DNA of 64,000 nucleotides from Candidatus Latescibacterota bacterium (lineage in GTDB: Bacteria; Latescibacterota; UBA2968). Shown in pieces: positions 25,609 to 35,122 of the stretch. The notes beneath the pieces were generated by a model. It saw only the letters and a list, made by a program, of their open reading frames with translations. It did not search any database and was not told the origin of the DNA. The first letter of the stretch is position 1; each line of letters starts with the position of its first letter. Made by a program: the position numbers and the translations under genes. The stretch spans positions 1 through 64,000 of the forward strand of contig JAJEHL010000011.1 of the NCBI GenBank assembly GCA_022823725.1, in the 5' to 3' direction.

Positions 25609-26346
25609 TCACCTGGACAATTGACGAACCACAGTTGCGATATCTTCGGCGGTATGGGATGGGCGAAAAAAGAAACGCAAATCGCCGTTCTGGTCAAGGA
25701 GATAGGTATAGAGGGAATGGTCGATAAGATACCCCGCTGCGGAATTCCGCTCGCCAATCTCATAATGAGCCGCATAGCGCTTGACCACCGCGTCAATGCT
25801 ATCCTGCACCCCTGTAAGACCAACGGCTGGCACATCAAAATGCGACAAATAAGTTTTGAGCATTTGCGGGGAATCGCGCTTGGGATCAACACTGACAAAA
25901 AGCGTCCTGAGATCGCGTGCATCCTCGCCTAAAATCGTATAAGCACTGGCAAGCCGCGCCATAGTTTGGGGACACGCATCGGGACAACTCGCATAGCCAA
26001 AAAAGAGAAGAAACGGACGCTGTTGATCCGCCAAATGGAATGAATTGCCATCGTGGTCAACAAGCGTCAAATCACCGCCAAAAGGATAGGGATCGGCAGA
26101 AAGGGCGAGATCGGGATCGGATTTCGGCACGCGCTCAAGCGGTTTACAGGCCACAAATAGCAACAGTAAAGAGCAAAATGCAAAGGACAAAGAGCCTCTC
26201 CAACCCCCTCTTATCTTTCGCCATTTATCTGCGCCCATCTGCGTCCATCCCTGTTTACACCCGCAGAGCCTGCCCCGTAGTGTTTGCCGTATAGAATCAT
26301 TAAGGCACATGCTTATACGGGGGACATGCCTGCGGATCGTATTCAT
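25609..26346 (-). CDS. SCO1/SenC-type copper chaperone lipoprotein
   Basis: A 245-residue thioredoxin-fold protein with the copper-binding CPDAC motif (CxxxC) near residue 118 and the partner His in IDHSLYTYLL near 208; it delivers copper to the CuA site of cytochrome oxidase. A lipobox VAC near residue 67 follows a hydrophobic segment, so the listed ATG at 26346, coupled to the upstream gene by a 4-nt overlap, leaves an odd 50-residue Arg-rich leader. Part of that leader is coded by a short direct repeat (GGACGCAGAT then GGGCGCAGAT near 26230-26250). The ATG at 26238 would give a normal lipoprotein signal and may be the true start. Confidence 0.88.
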   Translation of the reverse strand: MNTIRRHVPRISMCLNDSIRQTLRGRLCGCKQGWTQMGADKWRKIRGGWRGSLSFAFCSLLLLFVACKPLERVPKSDPDLALSADPYPFGGDLTLVDHDGNSFHLADQQRPFLLFFGYASCPDACPQTMARLASAYTILGEDARDLRTLFVSVDPKRDSPQMLKTYLSHFDVPAVGLTGVQDSIDAVVKRYAAHYEIGERNSAAGYLIDHSLYTYLLDQNGDLRFFFRPSHTAEDIATVVRQLSR

Positions 26347-26795
26347 CTGCGCCCTTCATCCCGAAATGAAACAACAGGTGCCCGAAGCGTCTGCACCTGA
26401 CCATTTGCAAAAGTAAGCGTAAGCGCGAGCGAATCGCCCGGAGCCAAATTGCGTCTGAGACCAATGAGCATAAGATGGTTACCCCCGGGTTGCAAAGTCG
26501 CTGAACCATCTTCTGGAATCGGCAAACGATCAATTTTTTTCATACGCATAATATTGCCATCAGTCGTCATAACGTGAATCTCGGCCACCTTAGCTGCAGG
26601 CGTAGAAGCAGAAATAAGCGCAGTCGCCATCCCCTCATTGTGAATAGCCAAATAAGCCGCAGTCATAGACTGTGGTGGAATATTCTGTCGCACCCATGCG
26701 TTTTTGACAGTAACGGAAGAAATATCCCGATCACTGCATCCCACCCCCAGCAGGATCAGGACCAGGGAAAATATAAAAAAAAGACCCAATCTCAT
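26343..26795 (-). CDS. PCuAC copper chaperone lipoprotein
   Basis: A 150-residue PCuAC (DUF461) protein. Lipobox GVGC with C20 lipidated; copper ligands H74, M85, H107 and M109 fit the family's H-x10-M-x21-H-x-M pattern. PCuAC passes Cu(I) to the SCO protein or to CuA of cytochrome oxidase. It overlaps the cytochrome gene upstream and the SCO gene downstream by 4 nt each. Confidence 0.92.
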   Translation of the reverse strand: MRLGLFFIFSLVLILLGVGCSDRDISSVTVKNAWVRQNIPPQSMTAAYLAIHNEGMATALISASTPAAKVAEIHVMTTDGNIMRMKKIDRLPIPEDGSATLQPGGNHLMLIGLRRNLAPGDSLALTLTFANGQVQTLRAPVVSFRDEGRR

Positions 26796-27178
26796 TTCTG
26801 TAGCGAAACAATATAAATGGAAATAATTCTGCGTTCTTCTTCCGGAATTTGGGGATAGCCGGGCATACCCATGCCCCGTTCATTGAGTGCGCCCTTGAGA
26901 ATAGTACGCGAAACAGCCTCAACCGAACGCCCGTACTTATAAACCTTGGGATCGTGAAAATCGCGGGGCCTTGGATTGAGAGTCCGCGCGATCTGACCGT
27001 TGCCGTGGCCATTGCGACCATGGCAAACCGCGCACCCGTATTTTGTGTACAGAGCCTTCCCCCTTTCAATATCTGCCGCGGCAAACTGCGGTCGCTGAGG
27101 GGGTTCGGCTTTCTGTTCTGGCGGATTCTGACAAGCCATCAAAATGACGCAGAAAGCTGTGAGAAAGAGGCGAAACAT
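26792..27178 (-). CDS. monohaem cytochrome c lipoprotein
   Basis: A 128-residue class I cytochrome c. Lipobox LMAC (C16), haem site C49-x-x-C52-H53 (CAVCH) and a distal Met in GMGMPGY near 108. Probably membrane-tethered and part of an electron chain feeding the oxidase served by the two copper chaperones after it. Start at the ATG at 27178 with GGGAGATATT upstream. First gene of a three-gene copper/cytochrome operon. Confidence 0.92.
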   Translation of the reverse strand: MFRLFLTAFCVILMACQNPPEQKAEPPQRPQFAAADIERGKALYTKYGCAVCHGRNGHGNGQIARTLNPRPRDFHDPKVYKYGRSVEAVSRTILKGALNERGMGMPGYPQIPEEERRIISIYIVSLQK

Positions 27179-27235
27179 AATATCTCCCGATATGATTGAT
27201 TTGAATATACCCAAAATGCAAAATTTGAAAAGCGA

Positions 27236-28273
27236 TCAGTCGCCTCTGCGATTCGCCTGCGATTGAGGCGTAAGGTCAAACCACGTCTCGTGCCCCTGAA
27301 AAAAGCGGTCGAGTTCATCGACCATAAGCCTGAAGAAGGGGGGATAATCATCGCCCGTATAGCCTGAAAAGTGCGGGCTTAAAAAGACATTGGGAAGGTG
27401 AATAATTTCACTATCGGGGGGAATAGGTTCCGGATCAAAAACCTCGAGACCCGCGGTAATATCGCCTCTCTTGAGACGCTCAATCAGAGCATTGGAATCG
27501 ACAATCGCGCCGCGCGAAACATTGACAAAGGCCGACCCGGATCGGATGAGATCGAGTTCGCGTTTCCCAATCATACCTCTGGTGCGCGGTGTAAGCGGGG
27601 CAACGCAGACAATAACATCGCATTCGGAAAAAATCTTATCCATTGAAGTCTGCGTAAAACCGACAATCTCGGCAATATCGCGAGACAAATACGGATCACA
27701 AACCCAAATATCCGTATTAAAAGGACGCAAAAAAGAAATCAGACGGCGGCCCATATGCCCACATCCAATAAGACCGACGCGCTTGCCGAATAACATACCG
27801 CGCATATCGCGGTTTTTAGCACCAATGGTATCGCCAGCGATAATGCGACGAAAAGCCGCTCCCGCATTGCGCAGCGCAATAAGAATAAGCGCGAGCGCCC
27901 ATTCGGCAACCGGATAAGACGACCCCTGAGTCGTATCAACCGTGCGGATACCGCGTTCCCAGGCAGCATCGAGATCTATCCGCGCGGCAAAGCGGTCGCC
28001 CTCAAGTTCCCCAACCAACTTCAAATTCGGCGCATGATCCATCACCTCAGCATCAATCGTGGGACACCCGTGGCACACGACAACAGCATCCACATCCCCA
28101 ATACAATCAATTAACCCCGCAACAGTTTCAGAGTCGTGATGAGCCTCGTAAATACCGCCACCCTCGCACTCAAACCAATCCCATGTGGCGAAAGTCTCGA
28201 GACGGGCGAGTTCCTCCGGCGGAAAATAGTTATCGCGGATGCGCTTATTAGACGCGAGAAGGACTTTTGGCAT
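27236..28273 (-). CDS. D-2-hydroxyacid dehydrogenase family protein
   Basis: A 345-residue NAD-dependent dehydrogenase. Rossmann motif GLIGCGHMGRR near 167-177; catalytic Arg in NVSRGAIVD near 254, Glu in EVFDPEPIP near 283 and His in SPHFSGYTG near 301. This is the phosphoglycerate/hydroxypyruvate dehydrogenase family; the substrate is unknown. It lies 38 bp after the sulfatase gene in the same direction, suggesting breakdown of an acidic sugar product. Confidence 0.9.
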   Translation of the reverse strand: MPKVLLASNKRIRDNYFPPEELARLETFATWDWFECEGGGIYEAHHDSETVAGLIDCIGDVDAVVVCHGCPTIDAEVMDHAPNLKLVGELEGDRFAARIDLDAAWERGIRTVDTTQGSSYPVAEWALALILIALRNAGAAFRRIIAGDTIGAKNRDMRGMLFGKRVGLIGCGHMGRRLISFLRPFNTDIWVCDPYLSRDIAEIVGFTQTSMDKIFSECDVIVCVAPLTPRTRGMIGKRELDLIRSGSAFVNVSRGAIVDSNALIERLKRGDITAGLEVFDPEPIPPDSEIIHLPNVFLSPHFSGYTGDDYPPFFRLMVDELDRFFQGHETWFDLTPQSQANRRGD

Positions 28274-28311
28274 ATTTAACCTCTATTTTTAAGTTCAAAC
28301 ACTCTATCCCT

Positions 28312-29763
28312 TTAAACCTCAGGCAACGGAACCCTATCATCCGTCTGCATCTGCCACTGTCGAATACGCTCGGTCAGGTCTCGGATACGCCCTCGGCATT
28401 TGGGATCGTCAAAATAATTGACGGTTTCACCTGGATCAGCGTTCAGATCGTAGAGTTCACACTGATCGTGCGCGCTGAGATTGAGCTTCCAGCGGTCCGC
28501 GGAAATAACAGATCGCCACGGCGTACTCATAGCGGGATTGACCTCGGCTTCACCTGGACGTGGATGTCCGTCATTGCGGTTCCACTGAATAAAAACATCA
28601 TTCTCCGACAACGACGCACCCCCATTCAGCACAGACACGCGGCTCTCGCCTTGCAGGTGTTCTGGGATCGATTCACCCATCAATTCCAGAAGCGTGGGTA
28701 CAAGATCAATATGTGAAATATTCCCCCCAATCACACGCTGCTGATTGGATAAATAGGGCACATGAACGAGAAGCGGCACCTTAACGGACTCCTCGTACAA
28801 AACAGTCTTGCCCAAAATACCGTGATCGCCCACCATCTCGCCGTGATCACTGGTAAACACAATAATCGTATTATCCGCCTGCCCGCTATCCTCAAGCGCA
28901 GCGAGAATTTTGCCAACAGAGCGATCGATCAACGTAACATTGCCATAATAGCGCGCGCGAACAGCGCGCCAGCCTTCATCTGTGCGAAGATCGTAACCGT
29001 ATTCTTCGGACTCCATATAATAAGCAGACAAAACGCGATTGAGAAGAGACGCATTGGGTGGCGGCTTCTGGCGAAATGTGGGACCAACGGGAAGTTCTGA
29101 AGGATCGTAATAATCGTTTAATGGCCCGGTATGGGGTGGATGCGGCTCCAGATAAGAAACAGCCAACACAAAGGGCTGATCACCACATGCGCGTATAAAT
29201 TCGGCAGCGCGGTCACCCTGGAAAGACGCCTTGGTAAACGGTTCATCCATACTCGCCTCAACATGGCGGGAAAAAATGCGCTGACCTTCGGATTCGGAAT
29301 CGGGTTCAAAACCATTTTCCACGAGAAAGTGATGATAGGCACTGCGATATGCGTAGCGTTCGGAACTCGAAAAAGAGCGGCGGTAAGAATCCTCGGTACC
29401 AACCCATTCGGAAAAACCGTGCTGCGGAAAAATTTCATCGCCGAGATGCCACTTGCCATTATAACAACAGCGATAATCGGAAGAAACCATCTCAGCAATA
29501 GTTTGCACCTCCCGGGGCAACGGCACATTGCACGCTGGCACGCGTGCGGTATGCGGGTAGAGACCGCACAACATCGTAGCGCGCGAGGGACTGCACACGG
29601 GCTGGCTGACATAGGCATTCTCAAAAACAAAACTCTTATCCGCAAGCGCATTGAGATGCGGCGTATCAATATAATCATTGCCATAACACCGCATCGTATC
29701 CGCGCGCTGTTGATCCGTAAAAATAAATAACAAATTCGGTTTTCTAAGAAATGAGTTCATCAT
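28312..29763 (-). CDS. sulfatase, formylglycine-dependent
   Basis: A 483-residue type I sulfatase. The metal site starts at D17-Q18 (FTDQQRAD) and the maturation motif CSPSR at C57-R61 would be converted to formylglycine; later VFTSDHGEMVGDHG near 290 supplies further metal ligands. No signal peptide is evident, so it may act in the cytoplasm on imported sulfated saccharides. The MFS gene lies 6 nt upstream, consistent with coupled import and desulfation. A maturase is not in this window. Confidence 0.93.
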   Translation of the reverse strand: MMNSFLRKPNLLFIFTDQQRADTMRCYGNDYIDTPHLNALADKSFVFENAYVSQPVCSPSRATMLCGLYPHTARVPACNVPLPREVQTIAEMVSSDYRCCYNGKWHLGDEIFPQHGFSEWVGTEDSYRRSFSSSERYAYRSAYHHFLVENGFEPDSESEGQRIFSRHVEASMDEPFTKASFQGDRAAEFIRACGDQPFVLAVSYLEPHPPHTGPLNDYYDPSELPVGPTFRQKPPPNASLLNRVLSAYYMESEEYGYDLRTDEGWRAVRARYYGNVTLIDRSVGKILAALEDSGQADNTIIVFTSDHGEMVGDHGILGKTVLYEESVKVPLLVHVPYLSNQQRVIGGNISHIDLVPTLLELMGESIPEHLQGESRVSVLNGGASLSENDVFIQWNRNDGHPRPGEAEVNPAMSTPWRSVISADRWKLNLSAHDQCELYDLNADPGETVNYFDDPKCRGRIRDLTERIRQWQMQTDDRVPLPEV

Positions 29764-29769
29764 TAAATC

Positions 29770-30984
29770 CTATTCAGGAGTCAACCGCCACTGCGACCTG
29801 GGAATCACAACAGCGATAACGGCGAGGACAACGCACCCCGCAATGGCAAAGACCGCGCAGTGCAAAAGCATATGTGACAGCCCAACATCTGGACCTTCTG
29901 AAACACCAGCAAGAAGAGCAAGACAAAGCGAAAATGACAAACGCCCAATCAGACTCTGAATTGAAAGGTACGTCGCGCGATGGTGTTGTTGCAAGCGCGG
30001 CACAGTCGCCGCATTGAGAGGCGCAATCATAAGTGCGCGAGGGACAGAGCGAAAAGCCAACAGAAGCGCAACAACAGGGTGAAAAAAGAACCCCATCATT
30101 GAAATGAGAACAACCTGCACCCCTGCACTGAGCATAAGAGCCGACCGCGTACCGAAATGATCGCGCAGGCGAATACTCTGTCTTGCAAACCACGCGGCAA
30201 TGCCCATCGTCAGCGCCGTGTGCAAACCCGTAAGCAACGGCGTGGAAGCCTGGGCGCCAAGCAACTGGATATAGGGTTGATAAAATTCATAAGGGATATG
30301 GTTGACAACCGTCATAAAAACGGAAAACAACATCAACCACCCGAGTACGGGTTGTCTGAGATACGCGAGACAGGCGCGAATCTGCAAAAAAAATCCCGAA
30401 GCCTGTCGCGCAGAACTGGACTCCCGGTCAGGTTCGGCAAATAACAAAACCAGCACAAAAGCCACGCACGCCCCCAACAGAGATAAGCCATAAGCGACGC
30501 GCAAAGCATAGATGGAGCCTACACCTCCAAGGAGCGCGGCACCTGCTGAAGCAATAAAAACATTGCGCGTAATGCGCGCTTCGCGCTGGGGATAAGCATC
30601 TTCTCTACCCAAACATTTGAGCAAATCGTAGTGAAACGACGTATCCGTTCCAGACCGAAAGGCCATGCTTGCAGCCAACCCAATTTGCGCCAGCACAAAA
30701 ACATCAAAAGAATCACCGAGAAAAAAGAGAGCATACGCAAAGATCGCTGAAACAGAGGAAATCAGAAGGGTCAGACGGCGACCGAGGGTATCGGACAAAT
30801 ACCCGGAGGGCACTTCGAGAATAACAACAGCGACATAGTAAATGGCTTCGAGACGCAGCACCTGCTCAATGGGCATGTGCTGGTTGAAATAAAGAAAAAA
30901 GACGGGCAACCAGAAATACGCCTGCGCGAGGGGGGCATAAATCGGATACAATCGAATACTGCGGGTGAGTTCAGAATGTGACAT
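29770..30984 (-). CDS. MFS transporter
   Basis: A 404-residue major facilitator carrier with twelve hydrophobic segments and the loop motif GYLSDTLGRR near 55-64. The first segment begins around residue 15 (YPIYAPLAQAYFW). The substrate is unknown; it is clustered with the sulfatase and a hydroxyacid dehydrogenase. Start at the ATG at 30984; a TTG at 30990 is possible. The start lies 20 bp after the stop of the STAS gene. Confidence 0.85.
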   Translation of the reverse strand: MSHSELTRSIRLYPIYAPLAQAYFWLPVFFLYFNQHMPIEQVLRLEAIYYVAVVILEVPSGYLSDTLGRRLTLLISSVSAIFAYALFFLGDSFDVFVLAQIGLAASMAFRSGTDTSFHYDLLKCLGREDAYPQREARITRNVFIASAGAALLGGVGSIYALRVAYGLSLLGACVAFVLVLLFAEPDRESSSARQASGFFLQIRACLAYLRQPVLGWLMLFSVFMTVVNHIPYEFYQPYIQLLGAQASTPLLTGLHTALTMGIAAWFARQSIRLRDHFGTRSALMLSAGVQVVLISMMGFFFHPVVALLLAFRSVPRALMIAPLNAATVPRLQQHHRATYLSIQSLIGRLSFSLCLALLAGVSEGPDVGLSHMLLHCAVFAIAGCVVLAVIAVVIPRSQWRLTPE

Positions 30985-31004
30985 CGTCAATTGCTAATGG
31001 TCGT

Positions 31005-31349
31005 TTACTCATGCCTGAAACTGACCATAGCGCGGTTCACCGTTCTGAACGTTTGGAAGGCCGAAGCCAGAGACGTAACCATGAGAATACTCTCGATTCT
31101 TCTGGTAATACCCACCAGGCGCAAATCACCACCTGCCGCTTTGACAGTCGCCAGAGATGCGGTGAGAACCCCGAGCATTGCACTCCCAAACCACCTGACG
31201 GCAGAAAAATCGACAATCACGCGATTGGTGCCACTTGCAACGAGTTGCTTGATGTGGTCGTGAAACGGCATAACATCAGGCCCGTCCATCAGTTCACCTG
31301 TAAGGGTAATAATCGCGATATCGTCCTTGATTTCTTCCCTTAGATTCAT
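31005..31349 (-). CDS. STAS-domain protein (anti-sigma factor antagonist-like)
   Basis: A 114-residue STAS domain. The core VIVDFSAVRWFGSAMLGVL near 43-61 includes the phosphorylatable Ser (FGSAMLG). Such proteins bind anti-sigma kinases of the RsbW/SpoIIAB type in partner-switching control. No kinase or sigma factor is next to it. GAGAGG lies 9 nt upstream of the start. It heads an apparent run with the MFS and sulfatase genes. Confidence 0.88.
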   Translation of the reverse strand: MNLREEIKDDIAIITLTGELMDGPDVMPFHDHIKQLVASGTNRVIVDFSAVRWFGSAMLGVLTASLATVKAAGGDLRLVGITRRIESILMVTSLASAFQTFRTVNRAMVSFRHE

Positions 31350-31396
31350 AAGATATTTCCTCTCTTAAGTGAGATTTGATATTCTTTGACAGCGAT

Positions 31397-31425
31397 AACA
31401 TACGTCCCTTGCACCGATTTTACAA
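31397..31425 (-). promoter_or_regulatory. possible promoter of the STAS-MFS-sulfatase run
   Basis: Minus-strand TTGTAA (31420-31425), 17-bp spacer, TATGTT (31397-31402), 48 nt before the STAS gene start. Moderate match. Confidence 0.45.
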
Positions 31426-31482
31426 CTATTTCTTAATCTACAAAGAGGGCTGCCCTGGAATTTGCAAGAGTAAAATACAACG

Positions 31483-31516
31483 AAAAACGGGACACCTGAA
31501 TCTGGTCCCGTTTTTT
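31483..31516. terminator. intrinsic terminator after the Gfo/Idh/MocA gene
   Basis: Stem of 11 bp (AAAAACGGGAC with GTCCCGTTTTT) and an 11-nt loop, with T-runs on both strands. It ends minus-strand transcripts leaving the gene at 31522-32634. Confidence 0.85.
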
Positions 31517-31521
31517 GCTTT

Positions 31522-32634
31522 TTAAGTCATCGGATCTCGTTTGAGCAAAGGCAGGGGATTGGGCGTGACGAGCACACCGCCATTTTCATAGGACTCAATC
31601 GCCGCCCATGTGTATTCGAGCGCAGCGAGCGCATCGTGACCCGAAGCGCGGAGTTCTTCCCGGGGCACACCATTGGTGACATCCTCGAGAAACGCGTGGA
31701 TGCGATTGGGAAATGTGGTACCAAAATCGGCAATACCCGTATCATCGACAATGGGATCGGGCGCGGCACCGTGCGACATATTCTCCGGCATAGGTGCTGT
31801 GCCGGGCGCGGGCCAGAAAGTGATTTTTTCAACGCAATTCTCAATACAAAAAGTTCCGCGTGTACCCGCCACTTCAACGCTCCACCAGCCGCCCAGGCCA
31901 AAGGTGACATCGCCGCGCTGGCTCAGTAAATAACCCATCGCACCGTTTTCAAAACGCACGTGAATACTGTTGAGCGAAATCATGAGATCGCCCGCTTGCT
32001 TGCGAAAACTGGGACGGTCAAAAAATGCCTGCACATGGGTAATATTGCCGCAAAAATCGCGCATCACGCTAAAGGGATGCGTGAGAAAAGCCTTGACGTG
32101 AAAATAGGGATGTCCCCACGACTTAGGCCCTTTGCCTGGTCTATAAGTCGCTTCACCACCTGCAAAACCCATCTTGTGAATACAATAAATTTGTTCGCCC
32201 ACTTTGCCTTCTGCAATATATTCTCGCGCTTTGTCCGCCGGTTGAGAAAAGTAATGGTTGAGATTGCAGCCGAGGTACAGATTTTGTTCTGCGGCATAAG
32301 CGACCATATCTCGGGCCTCATCAATATCGTTGGACAGAGGTTTTTCACACAAAACGTGTTTGCCAGCAGCGAGAGCCTCCATCGTGGGTTCATAGTGCCA
32401 ACTGCCGTTCTCATTTCCCCCAGTCGTGACATCGACAATATCCAGGTCTTCGTTTCCCAGCATATCTCTGAGACTATAATAAGCTCTAACCCCATGTCTT
32501 TCCGCAGCTTTATCCGCTGACTCTTTGACAACATCGCACACCGCAACGAGATCTGCAAGGTCGTCTTCTGCATGACAGCCCGCATGCCGGTTGCCAACAC
32601 CACCCATACCAACAACGCCAACTTTAAGTGCCAT
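31522..32634 (-). CDS. Gfo/Idh/MocA family oxidoreductase
   Basis: A 370-residue NAD(P)-dependent sugar or inositol dehydrogenase-like protein. N-terminal Rossmann VGVVGMGGVGNRH at 5-17, the EKP motif (CEKPLSND) near 95, and a C-terminal alpha/beta domain. The catalytic His/Lys region lies around HPYFHVKAFLTHPF near 175. Family members oxidise or epimerise sugars, inositols and uronates; substrate unknown. It starts 32 bp after an ATPase gene that runs in the same direction. Confidence 0.9.
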   Translation of the reverse strand: MALKVGVVGMGGVGNRHAGCHAEDDLADLVAVCDVVKESADKAAERHGVRAYYSLRDMLGNEDLDIVDVTTGGNENGSWHYEPTMEALAAGKHVLCEKPLSNDIDEARDMVAYAAEQNLYLGCNLNHYFSQPADKAREYIAEGKVGEQIYCIHKMGFAGGEATYRPGKGPKSWGHPYFHVKAFLTHPFSVMRDFCGNITHVQAFFDRPSFRKQAGDLMISLNSIHVRFENGAMGYLLSQRGDVTFGLGGWWSVEVAGTRGTFCIENCVEKITFWPAPGTAPMPENMSHGAAPDPIVDDTGIADFGTTFPNRIHAFLEDVTNGVPREELRASGHDALAALEYTWAAIESYENGGVLVTPNPLPLLKRDPMT

Positions 32635-32666
32635 AAAACTATCTCCTAAAAGAGGTAAAAAAATGA

Positions 32667-33836
32667 TTAGCGGTCAAACTGCTCAAGTACTTCGCCCAAA
32701 CCGGCCAGCGGTACCACCTCGCCATCTCGTCGAGATTGCCGATCCGCGCCCCCATAGACGACCGCTTTGCCGGAAATTTGTGGCAACACCCTTGCAATCC
32801 GATTGAGTGCATTGAAATAGTCGGAGGCAATCGTGGCACCGGACTTGATCTCAATAGCACAGATACCATTGCCATTCTCATACAAAAGGTCGCACTCCAA
32901 CCCCCGGGCGTCTCGAAAAAAAGACAAATTGGACCGGTAGCCTCGATTGAAACGGTGCTTGAGAGCCTCTAACACGACTGCATTCTCGAACAATGCACCT
33001 CGGAGCGGATGTGTGGCAATCTGCCCGGCATGCTCAATGCCTATGAGATAGCTCGCCAATCCGACATCGTAAAAATAGAGCTTGGGAGACTTGACCAGAC
33101 GCTTGCGAATATTGGCGTAAAACGGCGGAAGTTGAAAAACCACATAGCTCGCTTCCAGGACCGTCAGCCAGTGTCGCGCCGTAGTGTGAGAAACGCCAGC
33201 GTCTGCACCCAGAGCAGAGAGATTGGCCAGTTGCCCCACGCGCCCGGCACACAAGCGAACGAAGCGATGAAAACTGGAAAGATTGCGAATCTCTCCAATC
33301 TGGCGCACATCGCGCTCGACATAAGTTTCGAAATAGTCGCCAAGAGCTTGACGCGGTTCGAGTTTCTGATCATGAATGCGGGGATAAAAACCAGAGTACA
33401 AGATATCATCTATACTTTCACTCGCGCCGGTTCCTCGGCGTTCTGCAAGCGAGAAAGGCAACAGGCGTAGCAGCGCCGTGCGTCCTGCCAGCGACTGGTT
33501 AATGGCATCGGAGAGCCTGAATTGCTCGCTGCCCGTAAGCACGAAAAGACCGTTCCGTCGCGCTTCATCGGCATAGACCTGCAGGTAGGACAAAAGCTCT
33601 GGCACGCGCTGAATCTCGTCCAAAACAGCTCCCTCACCGATATGAGAGAGAAAGCCGCGGGGATCGGACTCGGCAAATTCCCGCTGATCGGGTGCTTCCA
33701 GGTTGACATACTTCAGATGTGGAAAAGCTACGCGGCAAAGGGTGGTCTTGCCCGACTGACGCGGTCCAGTCACAGTGACAAATGGATATTTTCTGAAAAG
33801 TTCGACCAGACAGGGTGTAATCTCGCGCTTAATCAT
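32667..33836 (-). CDS. AAA+ ATPase with DUF4143
   Basis: A 389-residue protein of the widespread AAA_14/DUF4143 family. Walker A TGPRQSGKTT near 22-31, Walker B GAVLDEIQRVPELL near 68-81, sensor region VLTGSEQF near 102, and C-terminal DUF4143 (about 190-360), which includes a PD-(D/E)XK-like strand ECDLLYE and AIEIKSG. Role unknown; such genes are abundant in mobile or accessory DNA. Start at the ATG at 33836 (MIKREITP). Confidence 0.88.
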   Translation of the reverse strand: MIKREITPCLVELFRKYPFVTVTGPRQSGKTTLCRVAFPHLKYVNLEAPDQREFAESDPRGFLSHIGEGAVLDEIQRVPELLSYLQVYADEARRNGLFVLTGSEQFRLSDAINQSLAGRTALLRLLPFSLAERRGTGASESIDDILYSGFYPRIHDQKLEPRQALGDYFETYVERDVRQIGEIRNLSSFHRFVRLCAGRVGQLANLSALGADAGVSHTTARHWLTVLEASYVVFQLPPFYANIRKRLVKSPKLYFYDVGLASYLIGIEHAGQIATHPLRGALFENAVVLEALKHRFNRGYRSNLSFFRDARGLECDLLYENGNGICAIEIKSGATIASDYFNALNRIARVLPQISGKAVVYGGADRQSRRDGEVVPLAGLGEVLEQFDR

Positions 33837-34032
33837 AGCACCGAAAATAACCGAAGATGTGACAATATGCAACTTAAACTTTCAAATTTACCCCACCAAA
33901 CCCTTCTGCAGTTTTCACCGGATCAATCCCGTCCAGAACAGCACAAGCAATACCAGAACAGGTGAGATTTTCTTTGTCGCGCCCGGGATGCACTTTATAT
34001 TGCTGCGGCAAACTTTTTCACAGGAGACCACA

Positions 34033-35115
34033 ATGAAAATCACAGATATCAAAATGACAGTTGTAAAACAACGCCTGGAAAAACCATTCTGGAACTCGAT
34101 TGTCACCACGCGCTCCAAGTCCCGCGCCAGATTGGAGATCTATACAAATGAAGGCCTCACAGGCATGACCATGTGTTCGGGATCTGTGCGGACAAAACTG
34201 AACACCTTAAAAGAAAAATTGATCGGCGAAGACCCCATGCGAATCGCGTATTTATGGGAAAAATTATTCATGGGCGGCACGCGCAAACCCGTTGCCAAAG
34301 GCGAATACATCAACGCGATCAGCGCAGCCGACAACGCGCTCTGGGACTTAAAGGGCAAGATACTCAACCAACCCGTGTGGAAATTACTCGGCGGCGTACA
34401 AAACAAACTATGGGCCTATGCCGCGGGTGGATATTACGAAGAAGGCAAGGGGATACCAGAACTCTGCGAAGAAATGACAACCTATGTAAGCCAGGGATTT
34501 CAAGCAGTAAAAATGAAAGTGGGGTGGCCGGGCATCACACTAAAAGAAGACGCAGAAAGGGTACACGCTGTTCGCAAAGCCATTGGTGACGACATCGCGC
34601 TGATGATCGACGCGAACAATGCCTGGGACGCGCATACCGCGATTCGATTCGGACGCATGGTCGAAGCTTACGACCCCTACTGGTATGAAGAACCCGTGCG
34701 CCCGGATGATCTCGAAGGCTCGGCACTCGTCGCCGAGGCACTGGACTATCCAGTTGCCAGTGGGGAAAACGAAGCCACGCGCTGGGGATTTCGCGACCTG
34801 ATCGAACGCGGCGGAGTACGCATCGTCCAGGCCGACCCAAACAACTGCGGCGGAATCAGCGAATGGATGAAAATTGCGGCCATGGCCAGCGCCCACCATT
34901 TGCAAATGGCCCCGCATGGACAGGGAGCCCTGGGTTGCGTCTTAGTCGCCGCAGTAGATAATGGACTGGTAGTGGAAAATTACCTGCGAAACTTCAGCAC
35001 AGATATGGTAGGTGATTTAGAATTTCGGGACGGACATGTCATTATGGACGACGCGCCCGGCCTCGGCATTGAATGGAATGAAGACCTGATAGAAAAGCAT
35101 GGAGAAAAGTATTAG
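34033..35115 (+). CDS. enolase-superfamily enzyme, mandelate racemase subgroup
   Basis: A 360-residue enzyme. The KxK motif K160-M-K162, metal ligands D193, E219 and E245, and a C-terminal His295 with partner D268 define the mandelate racemase / sugar acid dehydratase branch. These enzymes abstract an alpha proton from a carboxylate sugar. The substrate cannot be named. The ATG at 34033 has AGGAGA upstream; the frame extends to 33775 but has no start signal there. It converges with the TIM-barrel gene, 7 nt apart. Confidence 0.93.
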   Translation: MKITDIKMTVVKQRLEKPFWNSIVTTRSKSRARLEIYTNEGLTGMTMCSGSVRTKLNTLKEKLIGEDPMRIAYLWEKLFMGGTRKPVAKGEYINAISAADNALWDLKGKILNQPVWKLLGGVQNKLWAYAAGGYYEEGKGIPELCEEMTTYVSQGFQAVKMKVGWPGITLKEDAERVHAVRKAIGDDIALMIDANNAWDAHTAIRFGRMVEAYDPYWYEEPVRPDDLEGSALVAEALDYPVASGENEATRWGFRDLIERGGVRIVQADPNNCGGISEWMKIAAMASAHHLQMAPHGQGALGCVLVAAVDNGLVVENYLRNFSTDMVGDLEFRDGHVIMDDAPGLGIEWNEDLIEKHGEKY

Positions 35116-35122
35116 AGTACAT

